Assembly: GCA_964510225.1 (NCBI GenBank)
Contig: CAZEAN010000106.1
Span: 1-19,346, forward strand
Length of the DNA stretch: 19,346 bases
DNA from: CAZEAN01 sp964510225
GTDB lineage: Bacteria; Planctomycetota; Planctomycetia; Isosphaerales; Isosphaeraceae
Direction: 5' to 3'
Part shown: piece by piece, positions 6,641 to 14,562 of the stretch
How the letters are laid out: the number at the start of each line of letters is the position of its first letter
Numbering within the stretch: position 1 is the stretch's first letter
Made by a program: the position numbers and the translations under genes
Notes under the pieces: generated by a model
What the model saw: the letters and a program-made list of their open reading frames with translations, nothing else
Database searches by the model: none
Told to the model about the DNA's origin: nothing

Positions 6641-7702
6641 ATGCATCCCAAAGTGATCGTGCTCCTTGGAATGGCCGTCCTCTGTGCAATCGGCGCGATG
6701 TTCGGGGTCCGCCAGCTCCTCAAGCAACCAAATGGCCCCCAGATCAAGATGCAGAAGATCCTTGTCGCGAAACAGGAAATCCGGGTGGAGGAAACAGTCA
6801 CTGCCGAGATGATCGTAGCCAAAGAGATCCCTGCCGATCTGGTTCCGGAAGATGCACTCGATGATCACGAATTGGTCCTAGGTCGATGGTCCAAAGTCAA
6901 GATTCTCGCAGGAGACGTGATCACGGACGCAAAGCTCGCCGAGAAAGGGACTCCGACTGGGCTCCTGGCGCGAATCACACCAGGCAAGCGTGCGGCGTCC
7001 ATCCGGGTTGATGAGCGGAGCGGGGTCTCAGGATTCATCTTGCCCGGTTACCACGTCGACATCATCCAAAACCGTCCGTCCGAAGAGGGGGGGGCCATCG
7101 TTTTGCTTGAGGATGTCCTCGTCCTTGCCTCCGGCGGGGCGATTGATAGCCCCGAGGAGAGCCGTTCCATCGAAGCCCGTACGGTGACGGTAGAGGTGAC
7201 TCCGGAGGAAGCCCAGGTTCTCTCTACAGCGATTAATCGGGGCAACCTCACGCTAACACTCCGAGGGTTCGATGACCACGAACGGCTCCTAGAGTTCGAA
7301 GAGCGGCAAGACTCTGCGCTCACTCTTGATGATCCCGCGACCACTGATGATTCTGCCCCCTCGAAAGAACCCGAGGCCCCACCTTCGTTGGACAGAGTGA
7401 TTCTCCCGCAGCTGCTCACTCCCAGGCCGGAATCTGTTGTGGCAGCCTCCCAAACCACTGCAGCACGACCACCACGGTTTATGGTCTTCTCAGGAAGGAA
7501 TCCCCCCAAAACGACAGAACTTGCTACTGCGATAGCGGCATCGAACCGACAACCGGAGTCCCGATCCAACCATGATCTTATCAACAAGATTCCGGAGGAG
7601 TTCTTGCAAGAACGCCGACCCTTTCGACTCGATCAAGAGGTGGAACAGAGGGAACTCTGGCCAAGAACCTCTCAATCGAGAGAGACCAAGAACGACTCCT
7701 AG
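6641..7702 (+). CDS. cpaB: Flp pilus assembly protein CpaB/RcpC with extended C-terminus
   Basis: 353 residues. One N-terminal membrane anchor (about 5-25, VIVLLGMAVLCAIGAMFGV) is followed by an SAF domain (about 38-105, with ILVAKQEIRVEETVTAEMI and LAGDVITDAKL) and an RcpC/CpaB domain (about 110-212, including GKRAASIRVDE and GFILPGYHVDII). CpaB proteins work in the periplasm with the outer-membrane secretin of the Tad system. The last 140 or so residues are a Ser/Pro/Thr/Glu-rich, probably disordered tail, longer than I expect for the family. GGAGG lies 9 nt before the ATG. The secretin gene that commonly follows cpaB is missing here: the next gene is cpaE, 18 bp on. Confidence 0.92.
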   Translation: MHPKVIVLLGMAVLCAIGAMFGVRQLLKQPNGPQIKMQKILVAKQEIRVEETVTAEMIVAKEIPADLVPEDALDDHELVLGRWSKVKILAGDVITDAKLAEKGTPTGLLARITPGKRAASIRVDERSGVSGFILPGYHVDIIQNRPSEEGGAIVLLEDVLVLASGGAIDSPEESRSIEARTVTVEVTPEEAQVLSTAINRGNLTLTLRGFDDHERLLEFEERQDSALTLDDPATTDDSAPSKEPEAPPSLDRVILPQLLTPRPESVVAASQTTAARPPRFMVFSGRNPPKTTELATAIAASNRQPESRSNHDLINKIPEEFLQERRPFRLDQEVEQRELWPRTSQSRETKNDS

Positions 7703-7720
7703 ATTCAAACCCCTGTAGTC

Positions 7721-8908
7721 ATGGCCATGACGAAAACACGACGACTTCTACTGATCGATCCCAACCCCACAACCAGAGCGAGCCTGGAAGCGACAATCGT
7801 TCAGGTTGATGATGTGCACTTGATTGGGTTCTGTGCGGCTTATGACGAGGCAGTTCAGGATGCAACAAGTTCCTCGGCAGAACTCGCGATGGTCGTCCTC
7901 GACTCCAATCCCGCCAAGGCCTTTGAACTCCTCCACCAACTGCATCTCAAGTCCCCTCAGCTCTCGTTGCTCCCAGCAAGTACGACCCGAGACGGTGAGA
8001 CCATCCTGAAGGCACTTCGGGCGGGGGCCCACGAGTTCCTCCCTCTTCCCTGCGACGCACAAGAGCTATCGGAAGCTGCCCGACGACTCCTCCCCGATTC
8101 GGTTCGAGTCGGGGAGTGCCTTGGGAAAATAGTGACGATCATCGGCGCTGCCGGTGGCGTTGGTTGCACCACACTTGCAGTCAACCTCGCCTGTGCCCTC
8201 GCAGAGTATCCCCAATATTCTGTTGCCTTGGTTGATCTTGATCTGCTCCTCGGTTCGATCAGCACCTTGCTCGATGTACTCCCCGAACAATCGATTGCCG
8301 ACGTCGCCTCCGATATCGATCGTTACGACGAAACATTACTCCGGCGTGCTTTGCATCGGCACTCGACCGGTGTCCACGTTCTCCCTGCACCAACTACCAT
8401 CGACGACGTTGCTCGGGTCGAGCCTGAGGCCGCCCGACAGGCACTCGACCTGCTGAAGGGTGCCTTCGATTTCGTCATTGTGGATACGAGTAAGGGATTC
8501 CAGGCGACTGACCTACTGGCAATCGAGATGTCCGATGAACTGCTCCTCGTCGCGCAGCTTGAGGTCTGTGGTCTCCGGAATAGCGCTCGGTTGATGCAAG
8601 TCTTGCGACAAATCGACGGCATCACTGACCGTGTCCGCGTGATAATTAACCGGGTCGGTTCCGACGTCACCTTGATCAGTCTCAAGAAGGCGGAGGAAAC
8701 CCTCGGCGCACCAATCGCTTGGAACCTACCAAACGCTTCAGAACTAGTCTCGGCTTCCAGGGCCAAGGGGGCTCCCCTCAGCGCGATGAACGCAAACGCC
8801 AAGATCGTTCGGTCGATCCAGGAAATCGCCAACTCTTACATTCCCGAGGATGATCGTCGTGCCGAACCAAAGCGTCGCAAGAAACGATTCGCCAACCTGT
8901 TCGCATAG
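7721..8908 (+). CDS. cpaE: CpaE-like P-loop protein with N-terminal pseudo-receiver domain
   Basis: 395 residues. Residues 6-125 form a response-regulator-like domain: acidic D13 and the phospho-acceptor position D61 (MVVLDSN) are kept, but the conserved lysine near the end is replaced (EFLPLP), so it is probably not a normal phospho-switch. Residues 135-375 are a MinD/ParA-type (SIMIBI) ATPase fold: GAAGGVGCTTLAVNLA (142 onward), VALVDLDLLLGS (switch/Walker A' region) and FVIVDTSKG. Both lysines of the deviant Walker A (KGGxGKT) are replaced, by Ala and Cys. CpaE proteins localise or regulate Tad pilus assembly at the inner membrane. The basic tail KRRKKRF may aid membrane or nucleic acid contact. 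The ATG at 7721 lacks a clear ribosome site; 7727 is an alternative. Confidence 0.88.
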   Translation: MAMTKTRRLLLIDPNPTTRASLEATIVQVDDVHLIGFCAAYDEAVQDATSSSAELAMVVLDSNPAKAFELLHQLHLKSPQLSLLPASTTRDGETILKALRAGAHEFLPLPCDAQELSEAARRLLPDSVRVGECLGKIVTIIGAAGGVGCTTLAVNLACALAEYPQYSVALVDLDLLLGSISTLLDVLPEQSIADVASDIDRYDETLLRRALHRHSTGVHVLPAPTTIDDVARVEPEAARQALDLLKGAFDFVIVDTSKGFQATDLLAIEMSDELLLVAQLEVCGLRNSARLMQVLRQIDGITDRVRVIINRVGSDVTLISLKKAEETLGAPIAWNLPNASELVSASRAKGAPLSAMNANAKIVRSIQEIANSYIPEDDRRAEPKRRKKRFANLFA

Positions 8909-8942
8909 TGAAAAAATTTATACATAAAGAAGGACACGATTG

Positions 8943-10406
8943 ATGTTCAAAGGATTTGGAGCAAGCCCACTTGGCAAGAAGAACTCTGGTGGGGTCGCTA
9001 CGGCCGAACCGGTTAGCCGACCGAACCAAGGGACTGAGCTAACTCCTACCGAGGCTAAGGAAGCAAACAAGCCACCCCCGCCGCCTCCGGATCCGACACC
9101 GAAGCAGGAAAAGGAATACAAGCCCGACCCAGCCGAAGCCAAGTTTGAGGAAATAAAGCGGAAGATTCATGGGCAGCTTGTCGATCGTCTGGACTTTAAC
9201 CAGATCAACGAGCTTGACCCAAAGACCGTGAGGGACGAAGTCAAGGCCGTCATCGGCGTCCTACTCGAAGAAGAGAACCCGCTCCTGAATCGGACCGAGC
9301 GGCAACGGCTCGTTGCCGAAATCCTCGACGAGACTTTTGGGCTAGGCCCCCTCGAAGTCCTCCTCAAGGAAGAGGGAATCGGCGACATCATGATCAACGG
9401 TCCCAAGCATGTTTTCATCGAAAAGAAAGGCCGAATCGATCGGTCGAGTATTGTGTTCCGCGACGATGATCACTTGCTTCAGGTCATCGACCGGATCGTC
9501 TCCAGGATTGGCAGACGGGTTGACGAAAGTTCTCCAATGGTTGACGCCCGACTCGAGGATGGTTCCCGAGTCAATGCCATCATCCCGCCATTGGCCCTCG
9601 ACGGCCCAGTTCTCACGATCCGGATGTTCGGATCAAAACCATTAACGCAGCATGACCTGATCCGCTTCGGTGCCTTTACTCCTGAAATGCTGATGCTGAT
9701 GGAGTCGTCCATGAAGGCGCGCTTGAACATCATCATCAGCGGCGGAACTGGCTCCGGGAAGACCACACTGCTTAACACCCTTTCAAGCTTCATTCAGAAC
9801 GATCACCGGATCATCACGATCGAAGACGCCGCCGAGCTTCGACTTCAGCAAGAGCACGTCGTCCGCCTTGAGACGAGGCCACCAAACGTCGAAGGAAAGG
9901 GAGCTGTAACCGCAACCGATCTGGTCAAGAACGCCCTCCGGATGCGGCCCGACCGGATCATTATTGGTGAGTGTCGGGGTGCCGAAACGCTCGACATGAT
10001 TCAAGCGATGAACACCGGCCACGAAGGATCAATGACCACCGTCCATGCAAACAACCCTCGTGATGCCATGAGTCGGTTGGAAACGATGATCAGTATGGCC
10101 GGACTTGAACTCCCGATCCGTGCCCTCCGTCAACAATTCGCCTCGGCAGTCGACCTGATTATTCAGGCAAACCGACTCCAAGGTGGTCCTAGAAAAGTCA
10201 CAAGCATTACGGAAGTCATTGGAATGGAAGGTGATACAATCATCATGCAAGAAATATTCAAGTTTGAGCAAGTCGGGATTGACAATGAAGGCAAGGCCTA
10301 TGGTCACTTTCACTCCACAGGACTCCGGCCGACCTTTGCTGATCGACTCGACGCCGCTGGCTGTCCGTTACCACCAGAATTGTTCAAACAACGAATTCTT
10401 CAGTGA
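8943..10406 (+). CDS. cpaF: Tad/CpaF family secretion ATPase (TadA)
   Basis: 487 residues. This is the cytoplasmic hexameric ATPase (VirB11/GspE superfamily) that powers Flp pilus assembly. An unusual Pro/Lys-rich N-terminal segment (about 10-60, with KPPPPPPDPTP) precedes the family N-terminal domain (LVDRLDFNQINELD, FGLGPLEVLLKEEGIGDIMI). The ATPase core shows Walker A GGTGSGKTT (267-275), an Asp box (RIITIEDAAELRL), Walker B RPDRIIIGECRG (about 335-346) and a His box TGHEGSMTTVHA (about 358-369). All key residues are present. I chose the ATG at 8943, with AAGGA 8 nt upstream, over the TTG at 8940. It lies 34 bp after cpaE and 57 bp before tadB, in the same transcript. Confidence 0.96.
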   Translation: MFKGFGASPLGKKNSGGVATAEPVSRPNQGTELTPTEAKEANKPPPPPPDPTPKQEKEYKPDPAEAKFEEIKRKIHGQLVDRLDFNQINELDPKTVRDEVKAVIGVLLEEENPLLNRTERQRLVAEILDETFGLGPLEVLLKEEGIGDIMINGPKHVFIEKKGRIDRSSIVFRDDDHLLQVIDRIVSRIGRRVDESSPMVDARLEDGSRVNAIIPPLALDGPVLTIRMFGSKPLTQHDLIRFGAFTPEMLMLMESSMKARLNIIISGGTGSGKTTLLNTLSSFIQNDHRIITIEDAAELRLQQEHVVRLETRPPNVEGKGAVTATDLVKNALRMRPDRIIIGECRGAETLDMIQAMNTGHEGSMTTVHANNPRDAMSRLETMISMAGLELPIRALRQQFASAVDLIIQANRLQGGPRKVTSITEVIGMEGDTIIMQEIFKFEQVGIDNEGKAYGHFHSTGLRPTFADRLDAAGCPLPPELFKQRILQ

Positions 10407-10463
10407 GTTTCTCTGGATCCAATCAAGACGTGAGGAGATCGAGCGAGTGCAGAGGAGGTTCTT

Positions 10464-11432
10464 GTGGACAGCGTGACGTTGGTCATGATCTTGGTGGGTG
10501 CCGCGACGGCATTCATAGTATTCGGTATCATCTCGGTCTTGATGAAGCAGCCGGGAGCCGCCGCCGAGCAGCGGCTTGATGTACTGACCCACGGCAAACA
10601 GAGTCAAGCACGGAAACGCTTGGTAGACTCGTTGCTCCGGCCACCTTCCATGGATCCAAAGAACTTTGCAACTCTTGAACATTATCTTCCAAGCGCAGAA
10701 AAACTCAAACAACTCTTTGATCATTCTGATGTAAGCATTAGCTTTAAAACCTACTTGATTATCATGGCAATCCTCGGGGTGACCGGCCTCGTGGTGGGCA
10801 TTTTCTTCTTGCCACCCTACTTGGCACCGGTCTCCGGAGGGATCGCGGGAGCCCTTCCCATTGTCGTCCTCAAGATGCGCAAGGAGAAGCGGATCCAGCA
10901 GTTTATGGAAGCGATGCCCGAAGCAGTCGAACTGCTCGGCCGCGCTCTCCGCGCCGGTCATGGGCTGGCCTCTGGGATGCAGCTTGTTTCACAAGAAATG
11001 AAGGGGGCACTTGCCGAGGAATTTCGACGCGTTTTTGAAGAGCAAAACTACGGAATCCCCGTCGACGAAGCACTCCGTGGTCTCGCTGAACGGATCCCGA
11101 CGATGGATGTCCGGTTCCTCGTGACCGCAATTATTATCCAACGTCAGACGGGTGGCGATCTCGCGGAGATCCTCGACAAGATCGGCCGTTTGATCCGAGA
11201 ACGCTTCGAACTCAAGGGACAGGTCAAGGCCTTAACGGCCGAAGGCCGACTCTCAGGGGCGGTCTTGATGGCACTACCGCCTGGCATCTTGGCGTTCCTT
11301 GCAGCAACAAATCCCACCTATGTCATGCCGTTGATCAATACCGAACTCGGCACCAAACTCTTGGGTATCACCGTTGTCTTTCAGATCCTCGGGGCGTTAG
11401 CGATCAAGAAAATCGTTGCCATCAAGGTATAG
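10464..11432 (+). CDS. tadB: Tad pilus inner-membrane platform protein TadB
   Basis: 322 residues of the type II secretion F (GspF) superfamily. An N-terminal span (about 5-25) is followed by a pair of spans near 93-132 (TYLIIMAILGVTGLVVGIFF, then PVSGGIAGALPIVVL). The cytoplasmic T2SSF domain covers about 148-265 (MEAMPEAVELLGRALRAGHG, IPTMDVRFLVTAIIIQRQTG, GDLAEILDKIGRLIRERFEL). Two C-terminal spans end the protein. With TadC it forms the platform that couples the CpaF ATPase to pilin insertion. The start is GTG, preceded by AGGAGG with a 5-nt spacer; no better ATG start exists nearby. The length is normal for TadB. Confidence 0.94.
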   Translation: MDSVTLVMILVGAATAFIVFGIISVLMKQPGAAAEQRLDVLTHGKQSQARKRLVDSLLRPPSMDPKNFATLEHYLPSAEKLKQLFDHSDVSISFKTYLIIMAILGVTGLVVGIFFLPPYLAPVSGGIAGALPIVVLKMRKEKRIQQFMEAMPEAVELLGRALRAGHGLASGMQLVSQEMKGALAEEFRRVFEEQNYGIPVDEALRGLAERIPTMDVRFLVTAIIIQRQTGGDLAEILDKIGRLIRERFELKGQVKALTAEGRLSGAVLMALPPGILAFLAATNPTYVMPLINTELGTKLLGITVVFQILGALAIKKIVAIKV

Positions 11433-11507
11433 GGTTCATGAGTCACATCTTCTGTCTTGGTCTTTCGCGATCAATCGTTCTTCGTTCCGAATTCATGAGC
11501 GATTCTC

Positions 11508-12467
11508 ATGCCTACAATAACTGAGTTAGGTAATCCCACGTTCCTCGTACCGGTGGCATGCTTCCTCACTGTTCTGCTTGGAGGTTGGGCCTTATTGACT
11601 CTTCTCGTGAGCCGAACCGAAGAGGCCGAATACCGACTCTCACGACTGATTCAACACACTGTAGAGCAACGGGCGGCTCGTCGGGTCCAGAAGGAGGATC
11701 AACGACTCCAAGACAAGGTTGCCGAGGTCGCGGCACGGCTCGCGGGGGCGGCTCAGCCCAAGAACGAAGCCGAGCTCTCCAAGATCCGGGTCCTCCTCCT
11801 CAATGCAGGGTTCCGGAACCAGAATGCGGTGAAGATCTTCCTCGGATTTAAAGTCTCACTGCTCTTAGTCGCTTTAGTGGTCTCGATTCCACCCGCAATT
11901 AGCCATTTTGGGGCAACTATCCAAGGACTCTTCGCAATCTTGTTAGCGACTGCAGTTGGCTACTACCTTCCTGGGATCATCGTTAGCTCCCGGAAGACCA
12001 AACGACAACAAGCGATCTTTCTCGGCCTTCCAGACGCACTCGACCTGATGGTGGTCTGTGTCGAGGCAGGGCTTGGTTTCGATGCAGCAGTCCGTCGGGT
12101 GACGACCGAACTCCGAGACTCCTGCCCAATCCTCTGCGATGAATTCGAGATCGTTAACTTTCAGATCCAGATGGGACGTCCTCGTCGGGAAGCTCTCCGT
12201 GATCTTGGGATCCGGACCGGCGTCGACGATGTCCGTTCACTGGCTGCAGTGATCATCCAGGCCGAGAAATTCGGCTCGAGCATCGGCCAAGCCCTCCGAG
12301 TCCAATCGGATGCGATGAGGCTCCGACGACGACAGCTCGCCGAAGAAAAAGCAGCGAAGACTGCCGTCAAGATCATGATCCCCCTGGTTCTCTTTATTTT
12401 TCCAGGGGTCTTTATCGTCCTTGTCGGCCCTGCGGCGATCAGCATCATGAACACAATTCTCAAATAA
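11508..12467 (+). CDS. tadC: Tad pilus inner-membrane platform protein TadC
   Basis: 319 residues, paralogous to TadB in the T2SSF superfamily. An N-terminal span (about 11-33) and a charged region precede two central spans (about 110-155). The T2SSF domain begins near 171 (GLPDALDLMVVCVEAGLGFD) and includes MGRPRREALRDLGIRTGVDD and SLAAVIIQAEKFGSSIGQAL. A C-terminal span follows (IPLVLFIFPGVFIVLVGPA). These match the two-platform-protein arrangement of Tad systems. The gene lies 75 bp after tadB. The ATG at 11508 has only a poor ribosome site (GAGCGA), so translation may be weaker than that of tadB. Confidence 0.94.
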   Translation: MPTITELGNPTFLVPVACFLTVLLGGWALLTLLVSRTEEAEYRLSRLIQHTVEQRAARRVQKEDQRLQDKVAEVAARLAGAAQPKNEAELSKIRVLLLNAGFRNQNAVKIFLGFKVSLLLVALVVSIPPAISHFGATIQGLFAILLATAVGYYLPGIIVSSRKTKRQQAIFLGLPDALDLMVVCVEAGLGFDAAVRRVTTELRDSCPILCDEFEIVNFQIQMGRPRREALRDLGIRTGVDDVRSLAAVIIQAEKFGSSIGQALRVQSDAMRLRRRQLAEEKAAKTAVKIMIPLVLFIFPGVFIVLVGPAAISIMNTILK

Positions 12468-12518
12468 ACATAATACTGAATTATTGGCCAACTCACCACT
12501 GATGATCAGATTGCTCTC

Positions 12519-12860
12519 ATGTGGACACAATCACCCAAGAATCGGCTTCCGAATCGCCCGAAGCAATGGATCAGACCAATGCTGATGGGGTCTCTGATTC
12601 TCCTGAGCATCCCTTTTTTGATCGATTCTGGCCGAATAATCTGGGCTCAATGGCAAAACCTCGATGGACCAAGGAGGCTCGTGAAAACCCCCGCCTTTGA
12701 CTTCACCGCTGACCTGGCATCGGACGTTGCCCGTGACCTCCGAGCATTGATCCGGCCGATCTGGCAGAGAAAATGGTCCAAGGTGACAATTTTAGGGGCC
12801 CTTGTAACTGCGGCTGCGTTCGGTTTTTGGCTCCTGAACATCCGAACGACCACACGTTAG
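12519..12860 (+). CDS. Small two-span membrane protein at the end of the Tad locus, function unknown
   Basis: 113 residues that I do not recognise. A basic N-terminus (PKNRLPNRPKQWIRPM) precedes a hydrophobic span at about 22-42 (LMGSLILLSIPFLIDSGRII). A hydrophilic middle follows, with an acidic/Arg-rich helix (LASDVARDLRALIRPIW), then a second span at about 90-106 (ILGALVTAAAFGFWLL) and a short basic tail. It is not a pseudopilin: there is no Gly-|-xxxxE leader, so it is not TadE or TadF. The start has no strong ribosome site. It lies 51 bp after tadC on the same strand, before the convergent hemG gene, so it is probably the last gene of the Tad transcript. A role in pilus assembly is only inferred from position. 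Confidence 0.6.
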   Translation: MWTQSPKNRLPNRPKQWIRPMLMGSLILLSIPFLIDSGRIIWAQWQNLDGPRRLVKTPAFDFTADLASDVARDLRALIRPIWQRKWSKVTILGALVTAAAFGFWLLNIRTTTR

Positions 12861-12909
12861 AGCGTCACCGAACCATCTCCTGTACAAACCAAGCTCCCAG
12901 TATAACCTC

Positions 12910-14391
12910 TCAGGCAACCGCGCGATCTGACGCTGCTTTGAGCGCAGCCAAGGCACGCTCCGCAGCTTCGCGGCCATTACGAATGCAGTCGGGCACACCG
13001 ACACCACTAAACGCATTACCCGTCACAACCAGGCCCTGATGCGACTTCACTCGTTCATGAATCGACGCAACGCGATCAAGATGACCGAGGGTGTACTGGG
13101 GCATCGCACGCTGATGACGGGCGGTCCGTGCCAAGATGGGTTCACCACGGATCCCAAGCAATTGGCTCACTTCACGAATCGCGATCGCCTGCAACTCTTG
13201 GTCCTCGAGGTGAAAAAGGTGGGGTTGCAACGCCCCTCCCATGAAGACCCGGAGCAAGGCAAATCCTTCGGGCGCTCGATCAGGAAACTTCACACTCAAG
13301 AACGAAACTGCCAGAATCTCCCGACGCTCAATCGCCGGTACAACTAAACCGAAACCATCGAGCGGATGGGTGATCCGGTTCCGTGGGTACGCCAGTTGGA
13401 CAATAGCCGATGAGGCGTAGGGGATGGAGCGAAGCCCTAACGCAAGAGCCGGATCGAAACCATCGACCAATCGCGCTGAGACATGAGCCTCTGTCGCAAG
13501 AATCACCGCCTGTGCGTCGATCGAGCCACCATTAAGCAACTCAATCCGCCAGGCATTCTGGTCTGCAGTCCGACTCACGCGGCGGACGTTGATCCCAGTC
13601 CTGATCAGTCCCGCCGGTAACGCCTCGGCGATTGACTGAGGAAGCTGGTCCATACCATCGTCAAGGCTCTGGAAGAGATGATAACGAGCCCCGGAAGCAT
13701 CAGAAGAACGCATCTCTTCAGCCCGTTGTTGCCGGAGTGCAGCACGAATCAAGCTCCCATGTTCCTGCTCCATTTTCTGGAACTGCGGAAGCGCTGCCTT
13801 CAAACTAAGTTCTTGAGGATCAGCGGTGTAAATTCCACCGACAAGTGGTTGCACGAGCCGTTCCAAGGCCTCGCGACCGAACCGACGCCTGACGAAGGAT
13901 CCAAGGCTTTCGTCTGATTCATCTCGCCGTTTCGGGATCAACAGATCCATTAAGATCCGAAGCTTACCCGGCCAGGAAATAATTGGGGTCGATAGCAGCG
14001 GTCGAAGCTTCCGGGGCGCCATCAGGACAAAGCCTTCGGGAACTGGGACCGGTCGTCCCTGACGAACCACGAAGGATCGTCGGTATCGTTGATCAGTTCC
14101 AATTAACCGATCTCCGATCCCAAGCTCATGACAAAGTTCCAGAGCCTCTGGCTTATTAGTAATGAACGAATCAGCGCCCCCTTCGAGCGTGAATCCGTCG
14201 ATTCGATCAGTCCAAATCGCGCCGCCGACCCGCTCTTGTGCTTCCAATAAGACAACGCCGATCGGTATCCGAGACTCCCGGGTGGCTTTGACGAGGTGGT
14301 ATGCCGTCGAGAGACCTGTAAGGCCACCTCCGACCACCACAATCTGGCCGTTGGGCCGACCTGATTCACAACTTGAGACTTCTGGAAGCAT
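12910..14391 (-). CDS. hemG: Protoporphyrinogen oxidase, oxygen-dependent HemG/HemY type
   Basis: 493 residues from the ATG at 14391. It is an FAD flavoprotein that oxidises protoporphyrinogen IX to protoporphyrin IX in haem synthesis. It has the N-terminal FAD fold QIVVVGGGLTGLSTAYHL, then LLEAQERVGGAIWTDR and the family signature GFTLEGGADSFITNKPEAL. It ends with the C-terminal FAD contact LVVTGNAFSGVGVPDCIRNG. The frame is open further upstream to an ATG at 14499, which would add 36 residues with no similarity to the family's start. Neither ATG has a good ribosome site; I prefer 14391 because it puts the dinucleotide-binding strand at residue 17, the usual distance. It follows the DUF1559 gene on the same strand and converges with the Tad locus. 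The name hemY is also used for this type. Confidence 0.9.
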   Translation of the reverse strand: MLPEVSSCESGRPNGQIVVVGGGLTGLSTAYHLVKATRESRIPIGVVLLEAQERVGGAIWTDRIDGFTLEGGADSFITNKPEALELCHELGIGDRLIGTDQRYRRSFVVRQGRPVPVPEGFVLMAPRKLRPLLSTPIISWPGKLRILMDLLIPKRRDESDESLGSFVRRRFGREALERLVQPLVGGIYTADPQELSLKAALPQFQKMEQEHGSLIRAALRQQRAEEMRSSDASGARYHLFQSLDDGMDQLPQSIAEALPAGLIRTGINVRRVSRTADQNAWRIELLNGGSIDAQAVILATEAHVSARLVDGFDPALALGLRSIPYASSAIVQLAYPRNRITHPLDGFGLVVPAIERREILAVSFLSVKFPDRAPEGFALLRVFMGGALQPHLFHLEDQELQAIAIREVSQLLGIRGEPILARTARHQRAMPQYTLGHLDRVASIHERVKSHQGLVVTGNAFSGVGVPDCIRNGREAAERALAALKAASDRAVA

Positions 14392-14562
14392 TCCGATCAC
14401 GATCAATAGCTCAGGGTTGGCGCAAGACGATATGAAACGAAAAACATCGCCGGAGTTGGGGTTCGAAACCGAGTAACCGAGCAAAGCCGACATTAACATG
14501 GTATAGCACTGTTAGATCCGGCTCGGCAAGTATCATCGAGATCGAGAATCCGAACGGAATGC

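Noticed and set aside
12519..12860. TadE/TadF-type minor pilin
   Set aside because: No Gly followed by a hydrophobic stretch with Glu at position 5, and it has two spans rather than one N-terminal helix.
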